Shown here piece by piece: positions 43,277 to 51,208 of a DNA stretch of 64,000 nt; position 1 is the first letter of the stretch, and the number at the start of each line of letters is the position of its first letter. The stretch covers positions 1 to 64,000 of the forward strand of contig CAIPJS010000023.1 in the NCBI GenBank assembly GCA_903865435.1, read 5' to 3'. Below the pieces are notes generated by a model. It searched no databases, was not told the origin of the DNA, and saw nothing but the letters and a program-made list of their open reading frames with translations. Made by a program: the position numbers and the translations under genes. The stretch is from an uncultured Bacteroidota bacterium (lineage in GTDB: Bacteria > Bacteroidota > Bacteroidia > Chitinophagales > Chitinophagaceae).

Positions 43277-44083
43277 ATGACAAAGGAAAAATTGGTTCAA
43301 GCAATTACAGCAAAACAATCTTATTTATGCGTGGGATTAGATACGGATATTGAAAAACTTCCCGCTGGTTTGCCCAAAACCACTCAGGGTGTAATTGATT
43401 TTAACAAAGCCATCATAGATTCCACTGCTCCTTATTGTGTAAGTTACAAAATCAATACTGCTTTTTACGAATCACAAGGCATTAAAGGTTGGCAAGCCAT
43501 GGAGGAAACTTTAGCGCATATTCCTAGCACGCATTTTACCATTGCGGATGCAAAAAGAGGAGACATTGGCAATACATCGGCACATTATGCCAAAACATTT
43601 TTTGAAGTAATGCCTTTTGATGCGATTACCGTTGCACCCTATATGGGCAAGGATAGCATTGAACCTTTTTTAGCGTATACCAATAAATGCACCATTGTAC
43701 TTGGACTCACTTCCAATATGGGTAGCCAAAATTTTGAACAACAAAAATTACAAAGTGGTCAATTTTTATATGAATCTGTTTTAGAACAAGTGGCAACTTG
43801 GGGTACGGCCGATCAAATTATGTTTGTGGTAGGCGCTACCAAAGCAAAAGAATTTGAAAGCATTCGTAAAATCATACCTGCACATTTCATATTGGTACCA
43901 GGGGTGGGTGCGCAAGGAGGTAGCTTAGAAGAAGTAACTAAATATGGTAAGAACAAAGAAGTTGGTTTATTGATTAACGCAAGCAGGGCCATTATTTTTG
44001 CAAGCAATGAAAATGACTTTGCCGAAAAGGCAGCCATGGTTGCTAAGGAATATGCAGTGGAAATGAAATCCTTATTAATCTAA
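43277..44083 (+). CDS. pyrF: Orotidine 5'-phosphate decarboxylase (type 2)
   Basis: This enzyme makes UMP, the last step of de novo pyrimidine synthesis. The 268-residue length and motif place it in the longer PyrF type 2 group: CVGLDTDIEKLP near the start, catalytic DAKRGDIGNTSAHYAKTFF (D91, K93, D96) and VPGVGAQGG for phosphate binding. Its 3' end overlaps the convergent symporter gene by 9 bp. A six-codon frame (43260-43280) ends over its start codon. Confidence 0.96.
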   Translation: MTKEKLVQAITAKQSYLCVGLDTDIEKLPAGLPKTTQGVIDFNKAIIDSTAPYCVSYKINTAFYESQGIKGWQAMEETLAHIPSTHFTIADAKRGDIGNTSAHYAKTFFEVMPFDAITVAPYMGKDSIEPFLAYTNKCTIVLGLTSNMGSQNFEQQKLQSGQFLYESVLEQVATWGTADQIMFVVGATKAKEFESIRKIIPAHFILVPGVGAQGGSLEEVTKYGKNKEVGLLINASRAIIFASNENDFAEKAAMVAKEYAVEMKSLLI

Positions 44084-45250
44084 CTGGATCGTTTCTCCTT
44101 CCGATTTTGCTATGACTAAAGTGGCTGCACTGTTTCCTATAATATTTGTGATTGCACGTGCTTCACTCATAAATTTATCTACACCTAATAAAAACGCAAG
44201 CCCTTCAATAGGAATTTTTTGAAGTGTAGCAAGGGTAGAGGCCAGTACAATAAATCCACTTCCTGTAACGCCTGCAGCGCCTTTTGATGTAAGCATTAAA
44301 ATTAAAAGCATGGTTACAATTTCTGCAACACTCAATTGCACATTGTATAACTGTGCAATAAAAATAACCGCCATGGATAAATAAATAGAAGTACCATCTA
44401 AATTAAAAGAATAGCCAGTGGGAACAACTAAACCCACTACCGATTTTGAGCAGCCCATCTTTTCCAATTTATTCATTAGCGATGGCATGGCTGGCTCAGA
44501 TGAAGAAGTTCCAAATACAATAAGTAATTCTTCTTTTATATTTTTGATTAGTTTAAAAATAGAAAGTTGATAATATTTTAAAATAAGTCCAAGTACAATT
44601 ATAATAAATAAAATCATCGTCAAATACATGGTACCCATTAATTTACCTAATGGAATTAATGTTTTTAGTCCGTATTTGCCAATGGCAAATGACATACCAC
44701 CCAATGCACCCATTGGTGCTAAGTACATTACATATTTAAGTGCTACAAATACAAAATGGGTTAATCTGCCCAATTGATGAATGTATTTTTCACGTTGCTT
44801 TAAAAAGTTCAAAGTAAATCCTAAAATAATAGCCAGTAATAAAATTTGCAAATTGGTATTTTGTTGAACAATGGACCATAAATTAAATGCAGTGGCCTTG
44901 GTATATTTAGAAGGATCTTGCATTTGTAATCCATCTTTATTAATATTTCCTGGCTGAATCCATAAAGCCATAACAACACCAATGGCCAAAGAAAGGGTGC
45001 TTACAATTTCAAAATAGACCAATGATTTGATGCCAATGCGTCCTACTTTTTTTAAATCGCCCATGCTGGCAATTCCTAAAGAAACGGTAAGAAAAATAAT
45101 CGGGTAAGTAAAAATTTTAATCAGGCTAATAAAGTTTTTAGCAAGGGGCTCCAATTGTACGGCTGTGGCTGGGTAATAGATGCCCAAGATAATGCCTGCA
45201 ATAATGGCAAGTAAAACGTAGAAACTTAAGTGGGTGATTACTTTTCTCAT
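44075..45250 (-). CDS. Dicarboxylate/amino acid:cation symporter (DAACS family)
   Basis: The family takes up glutamate, aspartate or C4-dicarboxylates with Na+ or H+. The 391-residue protein has eight helices and two re-entrant loops. Diagnostic parts are FGTSSSEPAMPSLMNKL (HP1, Ser-rich), PTGYSFNLDGTSIYLSMA (TM7), LMLTSKGAAGVTGSGFIVLASTL (HP2) and the terminal DKFMSEARAITNIIGNSAATLVIAK (TM8). Substrate preference cannot be read from sequence. Its promoter is back-to-back with that of the acyl-CoA dehydrogenase gene. Confidence 0.95.
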   Translation of the reverse strand: MRKVITHLSFYVLLAIIAGIILGIYYPATAVQLEPLAKNFISLIKIFTYPIIFLTVSLGIASMGDLKKVGRIGIKSLVYFEIVSTLSLAIGVVMALWIQPGNINKDGLQMQDPSKYTKATAFNLWSIVQQNTNLQILLLAIILGFTLNFLKQREKYIHQLGRLTHFVFVALKYVMYLAPMGALGGMSFAIGKYGLKTLIPLGKLMGTMYLTMILFIIIVLGLILKYYQLSIFKLIKNIKEELLIVFGTSSSEPAMPSLMNKLEKMGCSKSVVGLVVPTGYSFNLDGTSIYLSMAVIFIAQLYNVQLSVAEIVTMLLILMLTSKGAAGVTGSGFIVLASTLATLQKIPIEGLAFLLGVDKFMSEARAITNIIGNSAATLVIAKSEGETIQLD

Positions 45251-45266
45251 ATGAATTATTGTTATT

Positions 45267-45274
45267 CAAATATA
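45267..45274 (-). promoter_or_regulatory. -7 promoter box of the symporter gene (TATATTTG)
   Basis: Exact TAnnTTTG on minus, 17 bp before the ATG at 45250. Confidence 0.6.
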
Positions 45275-45295
45275 CTTTTTTACTGTCGTTTCTGC

Positions 45296-45303
45296 TACCT
45301 TTG
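45296..45303 (+). promoter_or_regulatory. -7 promoter box of the acyl-CoA dehydrogenase gene (TACCTTTG)
   Basis: Exact TAnnTTTG 34 bp before the ATG at 45337, only 22 bp from the divergent symporter box. Confidence 0.58.
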
Positions 45304-45336
45304 TACTAGATTGTTTATTACCTAAAATTATCCATT

Positions 45337-46521
45337 ATGGCAGTTAGAACCGACTTGTTTGAATCGCCCGATTATTATCAATTGGATGAATTGCTTTCTG
45401 AAGAGCAACGAATGGTTCGTTCTGCAATAAGAGATTATGTAAAGAAAGAAATTTCTCCCATCATCGAAGACCATGCGCAAAAAGCAATCTTCCCGATACA
45501 AATTGTAAAACAATTAGGTGACCTAGGATGTTTTGGTCCAACAGTGCCAGTAGAATATGGTGGTGGTGGCTTGGATTATATTAGTTATGGCATCATGATG
45601 CAAGAATTAGAAAGAGGGGACAGTGGTGTTAGAAGTACAGCAAGTGTGCAAGGTTCTTTGGTGATGTTTCCAATTTATGCATATGGAAATGAAGCACAAA
45701 AGAAAAAATATTTACCCAAATTGGCATCGGGCGAATGGTTGGGTTGTTTTGGTTTGACCGAACCTGATCATGGTTCAGATCCATCCAGCATGTTGACCAA
45801 TATTAAAGACGCAGGCGACCATGTTCTTTTAAATGGTGCTAAAATGTGGATCAGCAATGCGCCTTTTGCTCAAGTGGCTGTGGTTTGGGCAAAAAATGAA
45901 GCAGGAGAAATTATTGGGATCATTGTGGAAAGAGAAATGGAAGGTTTTTCTACTCCTACTACACATGGCAAATGGAGTTTGAGAGCCAGTGCAACGGGTG
46001 AATTGGTATTTGACAATGTGAAAGTGCCCAAAGAAAATATATTGCCTAATGTTAAAGGATTGAAAGGTCCTTTGGGTTGTTTAAGTAAAGCAAGATATGG
46101 GATTGCTTGGGGTGCATTGGGTGCGGCTATGGATTGTTACGATACTGCTTTGCGTTATAGTAAAGAGCGAATCCAATTTGGAAAACCAATTGGGGCTTTT
46201 CAATTGCAACAAAAAAAATTAGCCGAAATGGTGACTGAAATTACCAAAGCCCAATTGATGGTTTGGAGGTTGGGCGTGTTGATGAATGAGGGCCGAGCCA
46301 CACCACAACAAATTAGTATGGCCAAAAGAAATAGTTGTGAAATAGCTGCACAAATTGCAAGAGACGCTCGACAAATATTAGGTGGGATGGGCATTACAGG
46401 AGAGTATTCCATCATGAGACATATGATGAATTTAGAAAGTGTAATTACCTACGAAGGGACACATGACATTCATTTATTAATTACGGGCATGGACATTACT
46501 GGTTTTAATGCGTTTAAATAG
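45337..46521 (+). CDS. Acyl-CoA dehydrogenase, glutaryl-CoA dehydrogenase-like
   Basis: These FAD enzymes oxidise acyl-CoA; the glutaryl-CoA branch also decarboxylates to crotonyl-CoA in lysine and tryptophan breakdown. The 394-residue protein has FGLTEPDHGSDPSSM and KMWISNAPFAQVAVVWA for FAD and substrate, and the catalytic base E373 in VITYEGTHDIHLLITG. The EGTHDIH motif is typical of glutaryl-CoA dehydrogenases. No lysine-degradation neighbours are seen. aroK follows after 11 bp. Confidence 0.93.
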   Translation: MAVRTDLFESPDYYQLDELLSEEQRMVRSAIRDYVKKEISPIIEDHAQKAIFPIQIVKQLGDLGCFGPTVPVEYGGGGLDYISYGIMMQELERGDSGVRSTASVQGSLVMFPIYAYGNEAQKKKYLPKLASGEWLGCFGLTEPDHGSDPSSMLTNIKDAGDHVLLNGAKMWISNAPFAQVAVVWAKNEAGEIIGIIVEREMEGFSTPTTHGKWSLRASATGELVFDNVKVPKENILPNVKGLKGPLGCLSKARYGIAWGALGAAMDCYDTALRYSKERIQFGKPIGAFQLQQKKLAEMVTEITKAQLMVWRLGVLMNEGRATPQQISMAKRNSCEIAAQIARDARQILGGMGITGEYSIMRHMMNLESVITYEGTHDIHLLITGMDITGFNAFK

Positions 46522-46532
46522 GATTTAAAAAG

Positions 46533-47051
46533 ATGGCAGCTGAAAAAATATTTTTAATTGGGATGATGGGTTCTGGAAAAACTTTCTGGACAAAAAAAAT
46601 AGCCAAGTGGATTAAATCGGCTGGCTATGATTTAGATGATTTGATTGAAATGACCGAAGAAAAAACCATCGCAGAAATTTTTGAAGAAGATGGGGAAGAA
46701 TATTTTAGAAAATCAGAAGCTAAAATTTTAAGGTGGTTTAAAGAGAAAAAAAAATTTGTATTGGCTACCGGTGGCGGCACGCCTTGTTTTATGGAGAATA
46801 TGGCTTGGATGAAAAAGGAAGGCATTGTAATTTGGCTGGATGAATCTGTTGAAATTCTGGTACAAAGATTGTTGGCCGAGAAAGCACATCGTCCTTTAAT
46901 TGCGAATTTATCTGATGAAGCGATAACCAATTTCATTCAGCAAAAGTTAGTCGAAAGACATGCTTTTTATCAACAAGCCAATTATCGTTTAAGCTCAGAT
47001 CAAATCACCGAAGCGGGTTTAAAAAAACTAATCTCAAAACATGCATCGTAA
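46533..47051 (+). CDS. aroK: Shikimate kinase
   Basis: AroK phosphorylates shikimate in aromatic amino acid synthesis. The 172-residue P-loop protein has Walker A GMMGSGKT (10-17), the shikimate-binding GYDLDDLIE (D33, D35, D36), EEYFRKSEAKIL with the substrate Arg, and ATGGGTPC as the Walker B loop; the lid contains EKAHRPLI. Its last 11 bp overlap the DUF423 gene, so the two are translationally linked. Confidence 0.95.
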   Translation: MAAEKIFLIGMMGSGKTFWTKKIAKWIKSAGYDLDDLIEMTEEKTIAEIFEEDGEEYFRKSEAKILRWFKEKKKFVLATGGGTPCFMENMAWMKKEGIVIWLDESVEILVQRLLAEKAHRPLIANLSDEAITNFIQQKLVERHAFYQQANYRLSSDQITEAGLKKLISKHAS

Positions 47052-47454
47052 AATATTAATGGGGGGTTTGTGTTTTTGTTTTTTAGCAGTTTTGCTGGGT
47101 GCTTTTGGGGCGCATGCTTTAAAATCAATGGTATTGCCCGATCGCTTAGTCCTATTTGAAACAGGGGTAAGGTATCAGTTTATGCATGGAATGGCTTTGA
47201 TTGCTTTGTCCATTTATGGAAGTCAAAATCATGCAAAATTAGGCGAGCAAAAAGGTATAGAATGGGCTTTTATTTTTTTTATTTCAGGTATCATTTTTTT
47301 TAGCGGATCCTTATATTTATTGGTTTTAGCAACCATTTTAAACGGGACTTGGTCCAATTTTGTAGGACCCATAACACCTTTGGGTGGATTGTTTTTTATG
47401 CTGGGTTGGATAAGTTGGTTTAGGGTTGTTTTTAAAGATAAAGTGGATAAGTAG
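47041..47454 (+). CDS. DUF423 (YgdD-like) inner-membrane protein
   Basis: The 137-residue protein has four hydrophobic segments and the DUF423 signature: LLGAFGAHALKSMV, then FETGVRYQFMHGMALIALS, and GSLYLLVLA with TPLGGLFFMLGWISW. The biochemical role of this widespread family is unknown. It starts inside the end of aroK in a different frame. ftsK follows after 75 bp with its own promoter. Confidence 0.92.
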   Translation: MHRKILMGGLCFCFLAVLLGAFGAHALKSMVLPDRLVLFETGVRYQFMHGMALIALSIYGSQNHAKLGEQKGIEWAFIFFISGIIFFSGSLYLLVLATILNGTWSNFVGPITPLGGLFFMLGWISWFRVVFKDKVDK

Positions 47455-47496
47455 CCTAGTCCTTTTTCAATTTTACACATTTACTCAAATTCCTTT

Positions 47497-47524
47497 TTGG
47501 TCCTATGCAGATAACTTATATTTG
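47497..47524 (+). promoter_or_regulatory. Promoter of ftsK (TTG, 17-bp spacer, TATATTTG)
   Basis: TTG at 47497-47499 and TATATTTG at 47517-47524 fit both promoter elements. The ATG at 47530 is 5 nt past the box, implying a leaderless transcript. Confidence 0.65.
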
Positions 47525-47529
47525 TTATC

Positions 47530-50022
47530 ATGGCAAATACGCTTAGAAGCAAAAAAGAACCCAAGGTTTCCGTGGATGCACTTAACCCAGACAAAGAATC
47601 AGATGTGTCCGTTACGGAAGTAGTGAAGGATGAACGTACTTCTAAGATATTTGGAGCAATAAGTTTACTCATTACTTTATTTTTATTTGTTGCCTTTACT
47701 TCCTATTTATTTACTTGGCAAGAAGACCAAGACATGGTGCAACTTTGGCGCACCCATTTGTTTACAGTGAACGATTTAAAGGCCAATAATTTAATGGGTT
47801 ATTTTGGTGCTTTTGTTGCCTATCAAATTATTTTCAATGGATTTGGTATTCCCGCTTATATACTATGCTCCTTCTTTTTTGTATTAGGAGTGAATTTATT
47901 TTTTACCAAACCCATATTTAGTTTGTGGAGAAACCTGCGTTATGTAATCATAGGTTTATTGGTATTGAGTACTTCTTTTGCATTTGCAACACAAGGCGCT
48001 TTATTTTCTTGGGGTGGGGCACTGGGGGAATATAGTAGTAGCTGGTTAATTAAATGGATTGGTAGTTTTGGGACGGGAGCTTTATTATTGGTCGCAGGAT
48101 TTAGTTATGTGATTTGGAGATTTAATCCAAGTTTTAATGTGCCAAGTTTTAATTTTCTAAAACCTAAATTAAAAGAAGAAGCATTTGTTTCAGAGGATAC
48201 TGAAGAAGCAGTGAAACAAGAATGGGATTTGAATGCGCCTGAAAATAAAATAGATACTTTTAGTGCCAATACTTTAAAAAATGATTCAGTGGTAGAGCCA
48301 TTAACCAATGAAACATCCTTTGATGAAATTGATTTAGTAGAAGAGTCTAATAATATTCCACATATCGAATTGGCACCCACTTTAAAAGAAGAGCCTGTTG
48401 AAATTCTACAACCAAAAACTAATATTGAAGATTTAAATGGAGAGCTATTAGAAGATTTAGATTTAGAAATTAAAGATTTAGCAAAAGAGGTGATTGTTCC
48501 ACTGGGTAGTATAGGTACACAGTATGATGCTACTTTGGATTTAAAAAATTACAAGTATCCCCATTTAAATTTATTAGAAACACATGGCTCCGAAAAAATT
48601 GTGCAAGATCCTGAAGAATTAGAAACGCACAAGAATCAAATTATTGCTACCCTTAAAAATTATGATATTGCCATTCAAAGAATAGCCGCTACGGTGGGGC
48701 CTACGGTTACTTTGTATGAAATTGTTCCTGCACCAGGGGTACGCATTAGTCGTATTAAAAATTTGGAAGATGATATTGCCTTAAGCTTAGCAGCATTAGG
48801 TATTCGTATCATAGCACCCATTCCTGGAAAAGGTACGATTGGTATTGAAGTGCCCAATATTCGCAAGTCGGTGGTGAGTATGAAAACATTATTGGCCAGT
48901 GAGAAATTCCAAACCAGTAAATTTTCTTTACCTATTGCCATTGGTAAAAAAATTGACAATGAAAATTTCATCGTTGATTTGGCCAGCATGCCGCACTTGT
49001 TAATGGCAGGCGCTACCGGTCAAGGAAAGTCGGTGGGTTTGAATGCAATTTTAGTTTCTTTATTATATAAGAAGCATCCTTCACAATTGAAATTTGTTTT
49101 AGTAGATCCTAAAAAAGTAGAGTTGAGTTTGTACCGTGTCATTGAGAAACATTTTTTAGCAAAATTACCTGGCGAAGAAGATGCCATTATTACAGATACT
49201 AAAAAAGTAATCAATACATTAAATGCATTGTGTATTGAAATGGACAATAGGTATGATTTATTAAAAGAAGCAGGGTGTAGAAATATTAAAGAGTACAATG
49301 AAAAATTTACTTCGCGTAAATTGAATCCTGAAAAAGGGCATCAATTTTTACCATTCATTGTTTTGGTAGTGGATGAGTTTGCCGATTTAATAATGACTGC
49401 AGGCAAAGAAGTAGAAATGCCGATAGCACGTTTGGCGCAGTTGGCTAGAGCCGTTGGCATTCACTTAATCATTGCTACACAAAGACCAAGTGTGAATATC
49501 ATTACTGGAACCATCAAAGCCAATTTTCCTGCGCGTATTGCCTTTAAAGTTTCTAGTAAAATAGATAGTAGAACTATTTTAGATGCGGGTGGTGCCGAAC
49601 AATTGATTGGTAAAGGAGATATGTTGGTGAGTTATAATGGAGAAATCACCCGTTTGCAGTGTGCTTTCGTAGATACCCCTGAAGTGGATCGAGTTTGTTC
49701 TTTTATTGCCGATCAAAAAGGCTACCCACAAGCCTTTTTATTGCCAGAATATATAGATGAAAAAGAAATGGATGCAGGCAATTTTGATGCAGGCGCAAGA
49801 GATGTCTTATTTGAGGAAGCTGCAAAATTGATTGTGCATGCACAAATGGGATCTACTTCCTTAATACAAAGAAGAATGAAATTGGGATACAATAGAGCGG
49901 GTAGGTTGATGGATCAATTGGAATCGGCTGGTTTAGTAGGACCAAGTCAGGGAAGTAAGCCAAGAGAGGTTTTATACAAGACAGAAGCAGAACTGAATGT
50001 TTTTTTACAAAAGAACCTATAG
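47530..50022 (+). CDS. ftsK: DNA translocase FtsK
   Basis: FtsK pumps DNA at the septum and activates dimer resolution. The 830-residue protein has about four N-terminal membrane helices (35-200), an acidic linker (about 215-320), and a motor with Walker A in ATGQGKS (K500) and Walker B VVDEFADL (D615). The C-terminal gamma winged helix that reads KOPS sites is complete (FEEAAKLIVHAQMGSTSLIQRRMKLGYNRAGRLMDQLESAGLVG). The linker is short compared with E. coli FtsK, as in many bacteria. Confidence 0.96.
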   Translation: MANTLRSKKEPKVSVDALNPDKESDVSVTEVVKDERTSKIFGAISLLITLFLFVAFTSYLFTWQEDQDMVQLWRTHLFTVNDLKANNLMGYFGAFVAYQIIFNGFGIPAYILCSFFFVLGVNLFFTKPIFSLWRNLRYVIIGLLVLSTSFAFATQGALFSWGGALGEYSSSWLIKWIGSFGTGALLLVAGFSYVIWRFNPSFNVPSFNFLKPKLKEEAFVSEDTEEAVKQEWDLNAPENKIDTFSANTLKNDSVVEPLTNETSFDEIDLVEESNNIPHIELAPTLKEEPVEILQPKTNIEDLNGELLEDLDLEIKDLAKEVIVPLGSIGTQYDATLDLKNYKYPHLNLLETHGSEKIVQDPEELETHKNQIIATLKNYDIAIQRIAATVGPTVTLYEIVPAPGVRISRIKNLEDDIALSLAALGIRIIAPIPGKGTIGIEVPNIRKSVVSMKTLLASEKFQTSKFSLPIAIGKKIDNENFIVDLASMPHLLMAGATGQGKSVGLNAILVSLLYKKHPSQLKFVLVDPKKVELSLYRVIEKHFLAKLPGEEDAIITDTKKVINTLNALCIEMDNRYDLLKEAGCRNIKEYNEKFTSRKLNPEKGHQFLPFIVLVVDEFADLIMTAGKEVEMPIARLAQLARAVGIHLIIATQRPSVNIITGTIKANFPARIAFKVSSKIDSRTILDAGGAEQLIGKGDMLVSYNGEITRLQCAFVDTPEVDRVCSFIADQKGYPQAFLLPEYIDEKEMDAGNFDAGARDVLFEEAAKLIVHAQMGSTSLIQRRMKLGYNRAGRLMDQLESAGLVGPSQGSKPREVLYKTEAELNVFLQKNL

Positions 50023-50077
50023 AAAGTTATTATTTTATTAAAAAATTGATCCTCCACTTCATTAGACCTTAATTCGT

Positions 50078-50085
50078 TATTTTTG
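50078..50085 (+). promoter_or_regulatory. -7 promoter box of lolA (TATTTTTG)
   Basis: Exact TAnnTTTG 30 bp before the ATG at 50116. The frame upstream of this ATG runs into the box, which supports the downstream start. Confidence 0.5.
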
Positions 50086-50115
50086 TCCTACGTAGACTTG
50101 CTTAAAATATACCTA

Positions 50116-50739
50116 ATGAGATTATTATACCTATTCTTTGCTTTTTTATCTGTTTTCACTGCCTCTGCTCAAAAAGACAGTCAAGCCAAGGCTATTTTAG
50201 ATCAAATTGGCGCTAAAGTAAAGGCAGCGAAAGGTATTTTAGTAAGTATTGAGCTGGTATCCAAAAACAGCAGCGGGAAGGCATTGGGTACCAAATCTAT
50301 TAATTTAAAGATGAAAGGCGATAAATACCTTTTAAAACAAGGTGCGACAGAGATCCTTTGTGATGGCAGCATTATTTATAATTTTGATGGCGTAAACACC
50401 ATATCAAAATCGAATGTTTCTGAGTCAGATCAAACCCTAAGTCCTCAAAAATTATTATCAGGTAACTACGATAAAGACTTCAGTTACAGCATATTAAGTC
50501 AAAATAATAACCAGGCTACCATTGAGCTTATTCCTATTGACAAGCGCAAGAGTTTTCAAAAAGTTACCTTGGTCATTGACAAGCTAAAATCGGCACTTTC
50601 TACCGCCAACATATTGGACAAAAGCAATAATAGCACTTTTGTTAAAGTAGTGTCTATCAACTACTCCGCCGTATTGGTTGATAAAATATTCCTATTTGAT
50701 CGAGCCAAATACCCAAAAAACGTCGAAATTTTTGATTGA
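50116..50739 (+). CDS. LolA-like outer-membrane lipoprotein carrier
   Basis: LolA ferries lipoproteins across the periplasm. From ATG 50116 the 207-residue protein has a signal peptide ending TASA|QKDS and the single LolA beta-sandwich: AILDQIGAKVKAAKGILVSIELVSKNSSGKALGTKSINLKMKGDKYLL, then LCDGSIIYNFDG and QNNNQATIELIPIDKRKSFQKVTLVIDK. Sequence similarity within this family is low, so the assignment rests on the domain pattern. ftsK directly precedes it, a common order in Bacteroidota (and ftsK-lolA in proteobacteria). Confidence 0.85.
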   Translation: MRLLYLFFAFLSVFTASAQKDSQAKAILDQIGAKVKAAKGILVSIELVSKNSSGKALGTKSINLKMKGDKYLLKQGATEILCDGSIIYNFDGVNTISKSNVSESDQTLSPQKLLSGNYDKDFSYSILSQNNNQATIELIPIDKRKSFQKVTLVIDKLKSALSTANILDKSNNSTFVKVVSINYSAVLVDKIFLFDRAKYPKNVEIFD

Positions 50740-50756
50740 TTTACGCCTTTTCCACG

Positions 50757-50764
50757 TATCTTCG
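50757..50764 (+). promoter_or_regulatory. -7 promoter box variant of rpsO (TATCTTCG)
   Basis: One mismatch to TAnnTTTG (TTCG ending). The same TTCG variant precedes the 55151 gene and dnaG. TTTG at 50731-50734 could be the -33 element. Confidence 0.45.
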
Positions 50765-50788
50765 CAGCCGAAATAAAAAAATAAAACC

Positions 50789-50807
50789 GTAGTTAACAGT
50801 TAACTAC
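50789..50807 (+). promoter_or_regulatory. Hairpin in the rpsO leader
   Basis: GTAGTTAA and TTAACTAC form a perfect 8-bp stem with a 3-nt loop, 19 nt before the rpsO start. S15 represses its own mRNA in several bacteria by binding leader structures, so autoregulation is possible (inference). Confidence 0.5.
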
Positions 50808-50826
50808 AAAAAAAGAAGTTTTTACA

Positions 50827-51099
50827 ATGGCTACATTAACAAAAGAAAAAAAAGCAGGCATATTTGCCGAATTTGGCGGTAAAGCAAACAATACTGGTTC
50901 TATCGAAGGACAAGTAGCTTTATTAACCGAGCGTATTGCGCACATCTCAGGACATCTGAAAGCAAACCACAAAGACCATTCAACTCAAAGAGGTTTAATG
51001 CAATTAGTGGGTCAGCGTAAGCGTTTATTGGTTTATTTACAAAAACATAACCTAACTGGTTACCGCGCTCTAATTGAGAAATTAGGTTTAAGAAAATAA
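50827..51099 (+). CDS. rpsO: 30S ribosomal protein S15
   Basis: S15 binds the central domain of 16S rRNA early in assembly. The 90-residue protein has the four-helix form: [68 protein letters not shown] and [13 protein letters not shown]. It precedes pnp, the almost universal rpsO-pnp order, with a hairpin in the gap. Confidence 0.98.
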   Translation: MATLTKEKKAGIFAEFGGKANNTGSIEGQVALLTERIAHISGHLKANHKDHSTQRGLMQLVGQRKRLLVYLQKHNLTGYRALIEKLGLRK

Positions 51100-51125
51100 T
51101 TCAAGAAGAACTTATTAATAAGCTG

Positions 51126-51150
51126 TCCCAACTGCACAACACGGTTGGGA
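51126..51150 (+). terminator. Weak hairpin between rpsO and pnp
   Basis: TCCCAAC (51126-51132) pairs with GTTGGGA (51144-51150) around 11 nt. Only scattered T follow, so it would terminate poorly; it may be a partial terminator or an RNase processing site, as in E. coli rpsO-pnp. Confidence 0.55.
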
Positions 51151-51208
51151 TTAGTTGTTTATATACTTTCAGTTTTTCCTTGCGAAAAATTGTATAAAAA
51201 AAATTAAA

